Assembly: GCA_963842355.1 (NCBI GenBank)
Contig: CAWJGC010000010.1
Span: forward strand, 141,087 to 205,086
Direction: 5' to 3'
DNA: 64,000 bases
Source: JASHPR01 sp963842355
GTDB taxonomy: Bacteria; Actinomycetota; Actinomycetes; Streptosporangiales; Streptosporangiaceae
Part shown: piece after piece, positions 16,157 through 25,076 of the stretch
Layout of the letters: each line of letters starts with the position of its first letter
How positions within the stretch are numbered: the stretch's first letter is position 1
Translations under genes and position numbers: made by a program
The notes under the pieces: model-generated
Seen by the model: only the letters and a program-made list of their open reading frames with translations
The model's database searches: none
Told to the model about the DNA's origin: nothing

Positions 16157-16846
16157 GTGTCTTCGACGCGAAATAGGCGGGGCCTGACGCGGCGTGAGCG
16201 GCAGCGCGCCCGCGAGCGGGCGATCGTCGCCACCACGCGTGCGCTGATCGACGGGCGCGGCCGCCGGGATGCGGCGGTCGACGAGATCGCCCGCGCGGCC
16301 CGGATGAACAAGGCGCTGATCTACCGTTCCTTCGACTCCAAAGAGGAGATCTTCGTCCTGGCGGTCGTCGACTACCTCGCCGAGCTCGAGGCCCGCGGCG
16401 CCGAGCTGCCAGATGCCGCGGATCCGGTCGCCGCGCTGCGCCGGGTCTGCGAGCGCTATGTCGGATTCTGCCTGGATTACCCGGCTTTCCTGGACTGCGG
16501 GCTGGCGCTGATGCAGCGCCCCGCCAGCGAGCTGCGCGAGCTGGTGTCCGGCGCGGTGCTCTTTCGCCTCGGCCGGGCGGTGGCCGCGATCCTCGGGCCG
16601 CTGGAGCGGATCCTCGCGGCCGGCGCCGAGCGCGGCGTGTTCGCGATCGACGACCCAGGTTTCCTGGCCAACCGGCTCTACGCGCAGGTGCTCGGCTCGA
16701 TGCATCTCGCGCGCGTAGGCGTCGGCGTGCGCGAGTCCGCACCCGGCGTCGCGGAGACCTTCGACCTCGATCCCGAGCGGGTGCGTGAGGCGTGCGTGCA
16801 GGACGCGCTCGCACTGGCGCGGATCACCGACGGGGCAGCGGCATGA
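16157..16846 (+). CDS. TetR family transcriptional regulator
   Basis: A 229-residue regulator. The N-terminal HTH spans about residues 18-65 (RAIVATTRALIDGRGRRDAA, IARAARMNKALIYRSFDSKE), the YRSFDSKEE end of helix 3 to helix 4 being typical of TetR proteins; the rest is a helical ligand-binding domain. GTG 16157 gives the natural start. Its stop overlaps the ATG of the hydrolase gene (ATGA), so the two form an operon, and it probably represses itself and the hydrolase through the repeats upstream. Confidence 0.88.
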   Translation: MSSTRNRRGLTRRERQRARERAIVATTRALIDGRGRRDAAVDEIARAARMNKALIYRSFDSKEEIFVLAVVDYLAELEARGAELPDAADPVAALRRVCERYVGFCLDYPAFLDCGLALMQRPASELRELVSGAVLFRLGRAVAAILGPLERILAAGAERGVFAIDDPGFLANRLYAQVLGSMHLARVGVGVRESAPGVAETFDLDPERVREACVQDALALARITDGAAA

Positions 16847-17748
16847 ACGCGATGAAGTCCAGGAGCGTGCTGCTGCACGGCCGGCCGGTGACCTACGTCG
16901 AGGCGGGCAGCGGCCCCGTGCTGCTGCTGATCCACGGGATGGCGGGCAACATCGGGAACTGGCGGGAGGTGATCGAGCCGCTGGCGCGACACCACACCGT
17001 CGTCGCGCCCGATCTTCCGGGCCACGGCGCCTCGGCACCCGGTGCGGGCGACTACTCGCTCGGGGCGCTCGCCGCTGGCCTGCGCGATCTGCTCGTCGTG
17101 CTCGGCCACGAACGCGCGACGCTCGTCGGGCATTCGCTCGGCGGCGGGATCGCCATGCAGTTCGCCTACCAGTTCCCCGAGATCACCGAGCGCCTGGTGC
17201 TCGTCTCCAGCGGCGGCCTGGGCCCGGAGGTCAGCCCGGTCCTGCGCGCCGCGGCGCTCCCGGGGGCGGATCTGTTCATCGCCGCCACCGCCACGGCCGG
17301 GCGCTCTGCGGGAGCCGTGCTCGCACGCGGCCTGGCGGCTGCCGGGCTGCGGCCTGCCGCCGACATCGCCGAGGTCGCCCGCGGCTACGCGTCGCTCACC
17401 GACCCCGGCCGCCGCGCCGCCTTCCTCGCCACACTGCGCTCGGTCATCGGCACACGCGGCCAGCGCGTCCACGCCGGCGACCGGCTCTACCTCGCCGAGG
17501 GCATACCCGTCCTCATCATCTGGGGCGCGCGCGACCCGATCATCCCCGTCCACCACGGCGAGCACGCCCACCAGGCCATCCCGGGCAGCCACCTCGAGAT
17601 CTTCGACGGCGTCCGCCACCTGCCCCAACTCGAGGCACCGGAACGCTTCACCGCGGTGCTCGAACGATTCCTCGAGCAGACCGAGCCGGCCCAGTTCGAC
17701 GCCACAAAATGGCGCGCCCGGTTCCAGTCCACCGCCAACGGGGCCTAG
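16843..17748 (+). CDS. Alpha/beta hydrolase
   Basis: A 301-residue alpha/beta-fold hydrolase. LLLIHGMAGNIGNWREV is the oxyanion-hole HG motif, LVGHSLGGGIAMQFA the nucleophile elbow (Ser), IIWGARDPIIPV carries the acid Asp, and FDGVRHLPQLEAPE the catalytic His. ATG 16843 overlaps the TetR stop by 4 bp, giving translational coupling. The substrate is unknown; coupling to a TetR repressor suggests a substrate-inducible catabolic or detoxifying role. Confidence 0.9.
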   Translation: MNAMKSRSVLLHGRPVTYVEAGSGPVLLLIHGMAGNIGNWREVIEPLARHHTVVAPDLPGHGASAPGAGDYSLGALAAGLRDLLVVLGHERATLVGHSLGGGIAMQFAYQFPEITERLVLVSSGGLGPEVSPVLRAAALPGADLFIAATATAGRSAGAVLARGLAAAGLRPAADIAEVARGYASLTDPGRRAAFLATLRSVIGTRGQRVHAGDRLYLAEGIPVLIIWGARDPIIPVHHGEHAHQAIPGSHLEIFDGVRHLPQLEAPERFTAVLERFLEQTEPAQFDATKWRARFQSTANGA

Positions 17749-17844
17749 ATGGCGCGCCGGCGCGCAGCCGGCTAAGCAGCCGCCGCTCGTGCAGGATCAG
17801 CCGCTTGAGCCCGCGGACGGGACACGCAGATCACCCCGTCCGGC

Positions 17845-17972
17845 GCGGCGCTGGCGGCGTCCCGGGCAACCGGCGACGCCAAGAGCCTCGCCCGCGCCCG
17901 CTACGTGCTATGGAAAACCCGGAGAATCTCACCGGTGGGCAGCAAGCCAAGCTCGCCTGGATCGAGAAAACA
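17845..17972 (+). pseudogene. ISL3 family transposase remnant
   Basis: ATGDAKSLARARYVLWK in one frame and ENPENLTGGQQAKLAWIEKT in the next (shifted by one base) together give the conserved ISL3 transposase stretch ending in LWKNPENLT..Q.AKLAW. About 40 residues remain of some 400. Confidence 0.6.
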
Positions 17973-18150
17973 CAGCCCCACCCTGGATTTTTCACTGGGG
18001 TGACGGCATCCTCTCCTTGATCGCGGTCCCGGCTTTTGATCATGGTTTCCTGTTCTCGGGCAGGTTCGGGCCCCGATCGTCGCGCCGGTTGCGCCGGGTT
18101 CCACGGCCCGGTCGGGTCTTTTCCTGTTCGCCGGATCGGCGTGCTGCTGG

Positions 18151-19560
18151 TCATGCCGGTGCTGGCAGGGCCTTGACTGCCCGCCAGACGCTGATCAGGT
18201 CGGTGGTCCAGGGCCAGTCGGCGCGGAGGTGGGGCCATCGCTTGCGCTGGCCCCTGGTCAGGCGGCCTGGCAAGTGGAGCAGCCGGTAGCGCAGCAGCTT
18301 CGGGGCCGCGTCGCGCAGTTCGCCGGCGGGTAATGCCAGGTGACGGAAGCAGGCCAGCAGGTTCGCGGCCAGGGCCACGATCTGGGTCCAGGCCACGTTG
18401 ACCGCCCAGCGCCGCGAGGGCCACCGGTTCAGGCCGAGGTCCTTGGCCTGCTTGACGTTGTTCTCCACGTGGACGTGGGAGCGGTGGCGGGCGTCGAGCC
18501 AGGCGATCTGCCCGCGGCTGGTATTGGTGGCGATGAGCTGGTAGCGGCGGCCGAGCTTCTTCTCCCGTTCGGTGGCGCGCTTGCGGTAGCGGGGATGCAG
18601 CGGCTCGTCCCGGACGATGATCCGCAGGCCCGGGATCTTCTCCCGCCAGGTGCCCAGGTCAAGCAGCCCGGTCAGGTCCGCGACGAACGTGTCGTCCGCA
18701 GGTTCGCCGTCCTGGCCGATCCCGCCGGTCCAGGCGCCCCTGGGCAGCCGCTCGATCGCGTCCATCTCCTTGTCGGTGCATGACCAGCCGACGGAGAACT
18801 CCCAGGTACGTCCCTGTACTCCGCCGCCGGCGGCGATGTGCTCCAGCAGGTCATGGGAGAACCCGGCCCCGTCCAGCCTTATCAGCACCCGCCGCCGGTA
18901 CGGTCCCGGCAGCCGGGAGACCGCCAGGTCCAGCAGCGCGATGTTGTCCGCCGCGCAGTTCGACGTGGCACCGCCCGGACGTGGGTCGATGGCCAGCATG
19001 TCGCCGGTGTTGTCGCAGGCAGCCAGGTTCGGGCAGAACCCGGTGCCGCCCTTATAGGTCGGCTGCGCGTTCTCCTTCTCCGACGCCGCGAACACGATCG
19101 ACGCGTCGAGGTCCACTACCGTGATCCCGGTCAGCTCCCGGCCGGCGACCCGCAGCCACGGGAACCCCTCCCGCCGCCTGGCCAGCAGCCCCCACCAGTG
19201 CCGGCGGAACCTGGTCACTGCCGCATTGACCCGGGCCAGCTGCAGGTCCCCGGCCTCGTTCAGGGTCCGCCACACCGTGGGAGTGGACGGGACCGGCCCG
19301 ATCACCGGCGACAGGTGCCGCAGGCCCTGGAAGTCGCTGATCGCCTCACCGCCCAAGATCAGCATCACGGCCAGGTCGACCAGGACCTGGCCCCGGTCAT
19401 AGACCGGGTCGAACCCCCGCCGGCGCATCGCGGCCGACAGCCCCGCCCGCAGGTCGCCCTGTTCGGCAAGCAGCCGCATCGGGAGCGCCCCGGCATACCC
19501 GATCAGCCGGTCATCATCGCCGGTGAACTCCAGCCCGCCGGCCCATGAAGTATTTTGCAC
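18151..19560 (-). CDS. IS1380 family transposase
   Basis: Full-length (469 residues) DDE transposase of the IS1380 family. Features: GITVVDLDASIVFAASEKEN (first Asp), GYRRG-like region VLIRLDGAGFSHDLLEHI (second Asp), and ENNVKQAKDLGLNRWPSRRW near residue 380 holding the Glu. The N-terminal region with LIGYAGALPMRLLAEQGDL fits the family. Terminal inverted repeats could not be fixed by eye. The element sits between an ISL3 remnant and an integrase remnant, in a pile-up of mobile DNA. Confidence 0.85.
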   Translation of the reverse strand: MQNTSWAGGLEFTGDDDRLIGYAGALPMRLLAEQGDLRAGLSAAMRRRGFDPVYDRGQVLVDLAVMLILGGEAISDFQGLRHLSPVIGPVPSTPTVWRTLNEAGDLQLARVNAAVTRFRRHWWGLLARRREGFPWLRVAGRELTGITVVDLDASIVFAASEKENAQPTYKGGTGFCPNLAACDNTGDMLAIDPRPGGATSNCAADNIALLDLAVSRLPGPYRRRVLIRLDGAGFSHDLLEHIAAGGGVQGRTWEFSVGWSCTDKEMDAIERLPRGAWTGGIGQDGEPADDTFVADLTGLLDLGTWREKIPGLRIIVRDEPLHPRYRKRATEREKKLGRRYQLIATNTSRGQIAWLDARHRSHVHVENNVKQAKDLGLNRWPSRRWAVNVAWTQIVALAANLLACFRHLALPAGELRDAAPKLLRYRLLHLPGRLTRGQRKRWPHLRADWPWTTDLISVWRAVKALPAPA

Positions 19561-19674
19561 GGAAGAGGTGCACCCGCCTTAGCAAGATCGCGATCGTAGA
19601 GAAATCGCATTCTTGCCTGTCAGGTGCACCTCGCCCTGCTTTGACCGCCGCTACGGTCGGCGTGTCGTCAAACC

Positions 19675-19850
19675 CAGTGAAAGACGCAGGCCACCTCTAC
19701 CGCGCCTACCTGCTCACAGAAGGACTACGCCGGCAGGTCCTCGGCCACTCCCAGCTCAGCCAGACCCAGCGCTATACCCACGTCACCGCGGAACTCACCC
19801 AGGACGCCGCCGACCGCATGGGCGAGGCCCTATGGGGCTACAGAGGTTGA
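19675..19850 (+). pseudogene. Tyrosine recombinase (integrase) C-terminal remnant
   Basis: The frame holds RRQVLGHSQLSQTQRYTHVT followed by AELTQDAADRMGEALWG, the box II end of phage-type integrases: LGHS with the His/Arg region and the catalytic Tyr in RYTHV. Only about 58 residues remain. A tRNA 3' fragment lies 1.3 kb away, consistent with the decayed end of an integrated element. Confidence 0.6.
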
Positions 19851-19868
19851 AGGGCCAGCATTTGGGTC

Positions 19869-20492
19869 CTACGGCGGTTGGGGTTCGAGGCTCAGTCCGG
19901 TCTGGGCCAGGAATCCGTCGATGAGGGCGGGCCGGTACTGGATCCGCTTGAGCCGGTTCTTGACGACGGCGGCGAGCTGGTCCACGTCGCGGACGGCGAG
20001 GTTGCCCAGGCCATTCTTCATGTTCGCCCAGACGCCCTCGGCCGGGTTGAGGTCTGGAGCGTAGGCAGGCAGCCGGACCTCGGTCAGCCAGTCCGGGTGA
20101 GAGCTGACGAACCTCCCCATCGCGGCGCTGATGTGGGTGTTCAAGTTATCCCAGATCAAGATGACCGGGGCATGCAGCTCCTTGTGCGCGGCGGCGATCA
20201 GGCCAGCGTAATCGGCTTCGGACATCGAGCGGCGCTCGCCCTTGCGCCCGCGGTGGACACGGACCCGGTAGAACAGGTGACCCCGGCTGCCGGGCTTGAG
20301 GCACACCAGCCCGGCCACCGACACCCGCCCCGAGCCCTTGCCGCAGACCGTGACCACGGGGGTGTGGCCGCGGCGAGCCCAGGTCCGGGCCTTCGGCGGG
20401 CGCAGGTTCTGCCCGGCCTCGTCCTCGAAGACGATCCACGCCCCGGCCGCCGCCGCTAGCCTCGAACCTTCGCCCACGTCCCGGCCCGCCAC
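19869..20492 (-). CDS. IS630 transposase, C-terminal (DDE) part, orfB
   Basis: Catalytic half of an IS630 transposase. GAWIVFEDEAGQNLRPPKAR carries the first Asp, VILIWDNLNTHIS the second and APDLNPAEGVWANMK the Glu. It overlaps orfA by 37 bp in another phase; the junction KVRG to AAAAGAW is where a frameshift would fuse both, as in other two-frame IS630 elements. About 200 residues. Confidence 0.82.
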   Translation of the reverse strand: MAGRDVGEGSRLAAAAGAWIVFEDEAGQNLRPPKARTWARRGHTPVVTVCGKGSGRVSVAGLVCLKPGSRGHLFYRVRVHRGRKGERRSMSEADYAGLIAAAHKELHAPVILIWDNLNTHISAAMGRFVSSHPDWLTEVRLPAYAPDLNPAEGVWANMKNGLGNLAVRDVDQLAAVVKNRLKRIQYRPALIDGFLAQTGLSLEPQPP

Positions 20493-20947
20493 GCGGCGAT
20501 CTTCGCCTCATCACGCTCCGCAGCCCGGTGCACCGGGACCTGCGGGGTGTACCCGATCCGGTGCAGCAGGTACGAGGTGCCCCGCAGCGTGTAGCGGACA
20601 TGGAACAGCCGCCCGATCAGCGCCGTGACCCGGGCCAGCGTCCACCGCTGGTCCTCATCCCACCCCCAGGCGGCCGGGCCGCCGTCCAGCGCGGCCCGCA
20701 GCCGGGCCAGCTGCGCCCCGCCCAGCCGGCACACCGCCCCGCCCGGGCCCATGGACGCCAAGGCGGCTTCGCCGCCAGCACGCCAGCGCCGCCGCCACGC
20801 ATACGCCGAATTCGATGAGACCCGCAGCCGCCGCGCCACCTCCGGCGGCGTAACCCCCTCCGCGAACCATTCCGCGGCCTGCAACCGTACGTCCTCACGC
20901 CTTGCCCGCCCAGCGGCGGACAAGCCACCACCATCTGGATACCTCAT
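20456..20947 (-). CDS. IS630 transposase, N-terminal HTH part, orfA
   Basis: A 163-residue DNA-binding half: WFAEGVTPPEVARRLRVSSN and YAWRRRWRAGGEAALASM form the helix-turn-helix, followed by the linker VTALIGRLFHVRYTLRGTSY typical of IS630. It ends at WAKVRG, just where the catalytic half begins in the other phase. Confidence 0.8.
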   Translation of the reverse strand: MRYPDGGGLSAAGRARREDVRLQAAEWFAEGVTPPEVARRLRVSSNSAYAWRRRWRAGGEAALASMGPGGAVCRLGGAQLARLRAALDGGPAAWGWDEDQRWTLARVTALIGRLFHVRYTLRGTSYLLHRIGYTPQVPVHRAAERDEAKIAAWRAGTWAKVRG

Positions 20948-21139
20948 AACACCGCAGTAGCCCCACTGGCAGCCGCCGTCACCACGACACGCCGGGCAGG
21001 CGCCAACTGTGAGAATCCTGACAATTCAATCCCTGTAGCGGCCCGCCGGCCGGAACTCGACCGAAACACAACTGCAACCAGGAAGGCACGCGATGCACAA
21101 GGCAACCGTAAATACGCAGCTCAACGAGCTGACCGCGAG

Positions 21140-21184
21140 TGGGGCGGGTGGGGCTCGAACCCACGACCGGCGGATTATGAGTCC
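21140..21184 (-). tRNA. tRNA-Met (CAT) 3' fragment, probable attachment-site scar
   Basis: On the minus strand, 45 nt read as the 3' part of a tRNA: anticodon loop CTCATAA (anticodon CAT), 3' anticodon strand TCCGC, variable loop, T-arm GTGGG-TTCGAGC-CCCAC and 3' acceptor CCGCCCC with discriminator A. The expected 5' acceptor GGGGCGG and a normal D-arm are missing: between a D-arm-like AGCTC...GAGCT and the anticodon loop there are about nine extra bases. Not a functional tRNA. Such 3' halves are left where an element integrates into a tRNA gene. Confidence 0.55.
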
Positions 21185-21308
21185 AGCCCGCCAGCAGCTC
21201 GATTCTAGGCTGCTGAGCTGGGCAAATACGAATGGACGTGATCATGCTAAGGCCGATTTAGGCGCGTATTTGGCATGATCAAGGTCAGTGCAGCCCGAGA
21301 AGCGATAG

Positions 21309-21602
21309 TCACTGTTGCGGGCGGCGATAAATGTCTGAGCGGTGATCAATATCGAGGACATGCACGACGCGGGTGCTGTCATCGATCCGGTAGACGATGC
21401 GATAGGTGCCGCGTCGAGCGCCGTGACAACCGGCCAACGGCCCGAACAGAGGCTTGCCAACTCGGTGCGGGTTGTCCGCAAGCGCGGCATCGCAGAACTC
21501 CAGCACGGCAGCCGCAACAGTTTCCGGGAGCCGCTCGGCGATCGCTCGCCGTGCCGTAGCCTGGAAACGGATCTCGTATCGCTGTCCGGGCTCGGGTGTC
21601 AC
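21309..21602 (-). CDS. RelE/ParE family toxin
   Basis: A 97-residue protein of the RelE/ParE fold. Typical parts are YEIRFQATARRAIAERLPE at the start, ADNPHRVGKPLFGPLAGCHG in the middle, and RRGTYRIVYRIDDSTRVVHV with IDHRSDIYR at the end (the basic and Tyr residues of RelE-type mRNA cleavage). Its GTG start overlaps the antitoxin stop by 4 bp (GTGA), so it is the second gene of a type II toxin-antitoxin operon. Confidence 0.87.
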   Translation of the reverse strand: MTPEPGQRYEIRFQATARRAIAERLPETVAAAVLEFCDAALADNPHRVGKPLFGPLAGCHGARRGTYRIVYRIDDSTRVVHVLDIDHRSDIYRRPQQ

Positions 21603-21898
21603 GTGCCGGTGACGCGGCGGCGGGCCAAGTCCTGGCGGACCGTGGCCATGTCAGCGCCCGGCTCACCGCGTTCCAGGGCTGCCAGGCTTTCCGAGATGCG
21701 CGCAACAGCCTCGACGTCACCGAGGATTTCCAAGGTCATCTCCAGGCCTTCAAGGTCATCGACCGAGAGCAGGACAGCCTCCGGCTCTCCGTTGCGGGTC
21801 AGGGTGATCCGCTCATGTTGCTGGCGTACTCGCCTGGCCAGCTCAGACAAGCGTGCCTTGGCTTCGGACAGGGGCACTCGCGTCGCGGCTACAGACAT
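21599..21898 (-). CDS. Phd/YefM family antitoxin
   Basis: A 99-residue antitoxin. VPLSEAKARLSELARRVRQ is the Phd DNA-binding opening and ERITLTRNGEPEAVLLSVDD the conserved core; the C-terminal part LESLAALERGEPG...VRQDLARRR wraps the toxin in the family. ATG 21898 is chosen as the start; a -10-like TATACT lies 8 bp upstream and no ribosome site is seen, so the message may be leaderless. Neutralises the overlapping RelE-type toxin and probably represses the operon. Confidence 0.87.
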   Translation of the reverse strand: MSVAATRVPLSEAKARLSELARRVRQQHERITLTRNGEPEAVLLSVDDLEGLEMTLEILGDVEAVARISESLAALERGEPGADMATVRQDLARRRVTGT

Positions 21899-22137
21899 GG
21901 TTAGAAGTATAGGCCACACTAGTCTAATTTTCGACCAACCGCCGCGAGGCGCAGAAACAGGTCGTCCAGTTCAACGCCCTGGCCGGGGCAGCAGATCCGG
22001 CGGGCCGCGGAGACCGGCAGCGAACCCGTTGACAGGCTGCGGAAGCTCCAAGAGCCCCGGGAGGCTGCCTGCTGACGCGGGAGAAGTACGAGACCAAGCG
22101 AGCAGGACGATCCGCGGCTCCGCTCGAGTACTGCGGG

Positions 22138-22467
22138 TCAGGGCTGGTCGCCCACGAGAGCGATTGCGCGCGTCTCGGGAACTCCCAGCATCAGCAGGCT
22201 CGTGATCGTCGCTGCTCGGGCGCCGAGGGTCCCGTTCGACAGGTCGCTGTCCGCGATGGCGAACACGACGCTGTAGGCAACCTGGCTCAGAATGCCCGCC
22301 GGCAGGTGCTGTGCGAACAGGTCGCTGTCCTGGCCCCGTTTCACGAGGTCGGCGAGGAGCTCATCGACTGGCCCGAGCAGGCCGTGGATCGCCTCGCCGT
22401 ACTCGCCACGGCGCAGCGCCAACAGCACTCGGTACCGGTGCACCACCGGCCAGACGCGGGCGATAGT
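22138..22467 (-). pseudogene. TetR family regulator, C-terminal fragment
   Basis: The minus-strand frame reads a TetR C-terminal ligand domain: VVHRYRVLLALRRGEYGEAI, DELLADLVKRGQDSDLFAQH, AYSVVFAIADSDLSNGTLG, and a proper stop. The N-terminal HTH is absent because at about 22467 the sequence switches to an epoxide hydrolase fragment on the other strand. Confidence 0.6.
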
Positions 22468-22469
22468 CC

Positions 22470-23417
22470 GAGCTCAATCGCTTCCCCCAATTCCTGACCG
22501 AGATTGATGGGCTGGACATCCACTTCATCCACGTCAGGTCCAAGAATCCCAACGCGATGCCGCTGATACTCACGCACGGATGGCCGGGCTCGATCGTCGA
22601 GTTCCTGAAGCTGATCGGCCCGCTGACCGATCCGGTTTCGTTCGGAGGAGACGCCGCCGATTCATTCGACGTCGTCGTCCCGTCGCTCCCCGGGTTCGGG
22701 TTCTCCCAGAAGCCCACGGAGACCGGGTGGACTGTATCGCGCAGCGCAAGCGCGTGGGTGGAGCTGATGAAGCGTCTCGGCTACACGAGATGGGCCGCGC
22801 AAGGCGGCGATTGGGGTGCCGTCGTCACCACCGCCCTCGGGGCCATGCAACCTGAGGGGCTTCTCGGAATTCATCTGAACACCCAGTACGCCTTTCCCGC
22901 ACAGATACCCGACACCTTGTCGCCCGAACAGCGCTACGCCGTGGAGACCCTCGCCCTCTACACCGGCGATCTCGGTGGGTCGAACCACCTTCAGCGCACG
23001 AAGCCGGAGACTGTCGGATTCGCCCTGGCGGACTCTCCCGCTGGTCAGGCAGCCTGGATCTACGAGAAGTTCCAGTCCAAGACCGACAACCACGGGCTCG
23101 CCGAGGACGCCCTCAGCATGGACGACATGCTCGACGCGATATCCCTCTACTGGTTCACCAACAGCGCAGCGTCGTCCGGCCGCATCTACTGGGAGAACAA
23201 ATCGGGCACTCTCGCCGGCCCGAAGCTGACGCTTCCGGTCGCGGTGACCGTCTTCCCGAGGGACATCCCACGCCTGCCACGAAGCTGGATCGAAGACACC
23301 TACAGCAATCTGATCCACTACGGCGAGGCCGACAAGGGCGGGCACTTCGCGGCCTTGGAACAGCCCGAGATCCTGGTCAGCGAAATCCGCACCGGCCTGC
23401 GCACCCTTCGTTCCTGA
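22470..23417 (+). pseudogene. Epoxide hydrolase, N-terminally truncated
   Basis: Homology starts at ELNRFPQFLTEIDGLDIHF (about 22470) and runs to a natural stop, about 315 of some 385 residues. The alpha/beta core is intact: HGWPGSIVEFLKLIGPL (oxyanion hole), AAQGGDWGAVV with the nucleophile Asp, the cap Tyr regions, and DKGGHFAALEQPE with the catalytic His. The N-terminal EHN domain is missing and there is no ribosome site before ATG 22557, so activity is unlikely. Confidence 0.75.
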
Positions 23418-23487
23418 CGCCAACGCGCGAGCTCAGGAGCGCACGCGTATCACTCGGGCTTCACTGAATCGACCAAAGGCGCTGGGG

Positions 23488-23844
23488 GTGCAGCATGCCT
23501 TACCAAAGGCGTTCCGCTGGCTCGACAAGCAGCCCATCGCCGCCACCCTCGAACAGCTGCAGGAACAGGTCGACCGGTTCGACATCATCTACAACACCGA
23601 GCGTCCGCACCAGGGCCTGCCCGGCAGGATCACACCGCTGCAAGCCTGGGAGACGACCCCGAAAGCTGAACCGCCACGGCCCAGAGGGGACCTGATCCGC
23701 CCCGTCGGCTGGGACGGGGTCCGCATCACGCGCGTCGCCCGCAACGGCATCGTCCAGGTCCGTTCAACCCGCTTCCACGTCACCCGGCTCCTGGCCGGCC
23801 GAAACCGTCTATCTGATCGAGACCCGCCCAAACGTGGTGATTGA
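23488..23844 (+). pseudogene. IS481-like transposase C-terminal fragment
   Basis: RWLDKQPIAATLEQLQEQVD and IIYNTERPHQGLPGRITPLQAW are the end of an rve integrase core (the Y-N--RPH motif after the catalytic Glu), followed by VRITRVARNGIVQVRSTRFH, the small beta domain at the end of IS481 transposases. The first about 250 residues are absent. Confidence 0.65.
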
Positions 23845-24097
23845 GCAGAATGCTGCTAATCGAAGGAGGCTTCCGCGACTTCCGCTTCTGCCGCCGACGG
23901 CGTGCGCCGTCATCGACCCCGAACGGCGCCTGACGCCGACTCGGGCGCTACGTCTACGCTGTCGGCTCGCATCGGCGAAGATGCGCTCCGATCACCCACT
24001 CTGCAATGGGCTCCCCGGATAGTGCGCGGTGTCGCATTTGACGACCACCTCGACCACGATGACCTGGTCGTCAGGCTGCCGCAGTTCCATCCGCTCG

Positions 24098-24394
24098 TCA
24101 TTGCCTGCGCGCGACGTTGAGACGCAAGACCACCTCGACGACCGCGCCCTCCTCGATCGCCTCCGCTCGCTGCACCGCCACCTTGACGGGCACTAGGTAG
24201 CGGCCGTCCTTGGGGAACAGAGCAGTGGTGAACTCGGTGTCGCCGATGGCGGCGTGGACCGGCACCTGGCCCCAGTAGATCAGGCCGCGGGCTTCCTCCT
24301 TGAGATCCTCGCTTTCCTCCGGCGTCATGGCCACAAAGAGGTACGGCGCCGGTCCGCGCCACTCGATCACCTCGCCGGTGAAGGTCCACTCCAT
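24098..24394 (-). CDS. DUF1905 domain protein
   Basis: A 98-residue protein matching DUF1905: WTFTGEVIEWRGPAPYLFV, IYWGQVPVHAAIGDTEFTTA, and LFPKDGRYLVPVKVAVQRAE with VVEVVLRLNV at the end. Function is unknown; the fold is a small beta barrel. ATG 24394 is the start by homology, with only a weak GATGATGGGC site upstream. The preceding gene on this strand is the frameshifted DUF4389 gene; the two are not obviously an operon. Confidence 0.75.
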   Translation of the reverse strand: MEWTFTGEVIEWRGPAPYLFVAMTPEESEDLKEEARGLIYWGQVPVHAAIGDTEFTTALFPKDGRYLVPVKVAVQRAEAIEEGAVVEVVLRLNVARRQ

Positions 24395-24480
24395 GCGCCC
24401 ATCATCGGAGATGCGATCGCCGCCCACGCCTTGCTGCGCGTCTGCCTCGCCGCAGCGTGGATCAACCCACATAACCCGCC

Positions 24481-25076
24481 TTAGGCGGCGAGGCTGAAGG
24501 GCGGGTAGCGGTCGGTGAGGAAGCCGACGTAGGCCTTCACCCGTAGCGCGTAGCGGTAGGCGCTGACCAGGAAGCCCCGGATGCCCTCGGGGTACTCCCC
24601 GGTGAACAGCACGGCGAAGAAGCCGGCGATGAGGCCCAGGCCCGCCGCGATGGCCAGGCCGGCCAGCACGAAGTACTGGGGTATGGCCAGGAACCACTTG
24701 TACAGCGGCTGCCACCGTTCGAGGTGCTCGGGATAGGTCAGGCGCAGCGAGGTGTGGGGTTCGGCGCCGTCGTCCTCGGAGGACAGGTCGAAGTCGAACG
24801 GGGGTAGTCCTCGTGCATGAAGAAGGCGTAGCTCATGGCCCGCCACTCATAGCGGTAGGTCATGACGATGGCGTCGAACAGCGGCCGCGGTATCTGCTCG
24901 GTGAACAGCACGGTGAAAAAGCTGATCAGGGTCAGGGCCTGGCGCAGGAAACGGAGCGCATAGGCAATCACCAGGTGCGGGATGGCCAGCAGCCACTGCA
25001 CCAGGGGGCGCCACCGGGTGATGTGGCGGTCGGCGTGCAGCTCCAGCTGGAGGGGATACGAGACGGGCATGGACAC
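24481..25076 (-). pseudogene. DUF4389 membrane protein, single-base frameshift
   Basis: GTG 25076 has AGGGAG 5 bp upstream and opens SMPVSYPLQLELHADRHITR, then two DUF4389 units: WLLAIPHLVIAYALRFL with VLFTEQIPRPLF, and after the shift KWFLAIPQYFVLAGLAIAAG with VLFTGEYPEGIRGFL. The first frame reads HEDYPRST where HEDYPPFDFDL is expected; adding one base to the G5 run at 24800-24804 restores a frame of about 198 residues to the stop at 24481. Two to four membrane segments. The shift is in a homopolymer, so either a real mutation or a sequencing error. Function unknown. Confidence 0.7.

Larger units (their letters stand above)
19868..20961 (-). mobile_element. IS630 family element (first in window)
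   Basis: About 1.1 kb. The ends show short imperfect inverted repeats: CTACGGCGGTTG at the left and, read from the right end inward, CTACTGCGGTGTT. TA dinucleotides stand at both boundaries, in line with TA target use by IS630. It contains orfA and orfB in different phases. The boundary call is tentative. Confidence 0.6.

Noticed and set aside
17980..19660. Terminal inverted repeats for the IS1380
   Set aside because: Several weak pairings near 17985 and 19565-19630, none convincing by eye.
21140..21240. A complete tRNA-Met gene
   Set aside because: No 5' acceptor strand pairing with CCGCCCC, and about nine extra bases between a D-arm-like hairpin and the anticodon loop.
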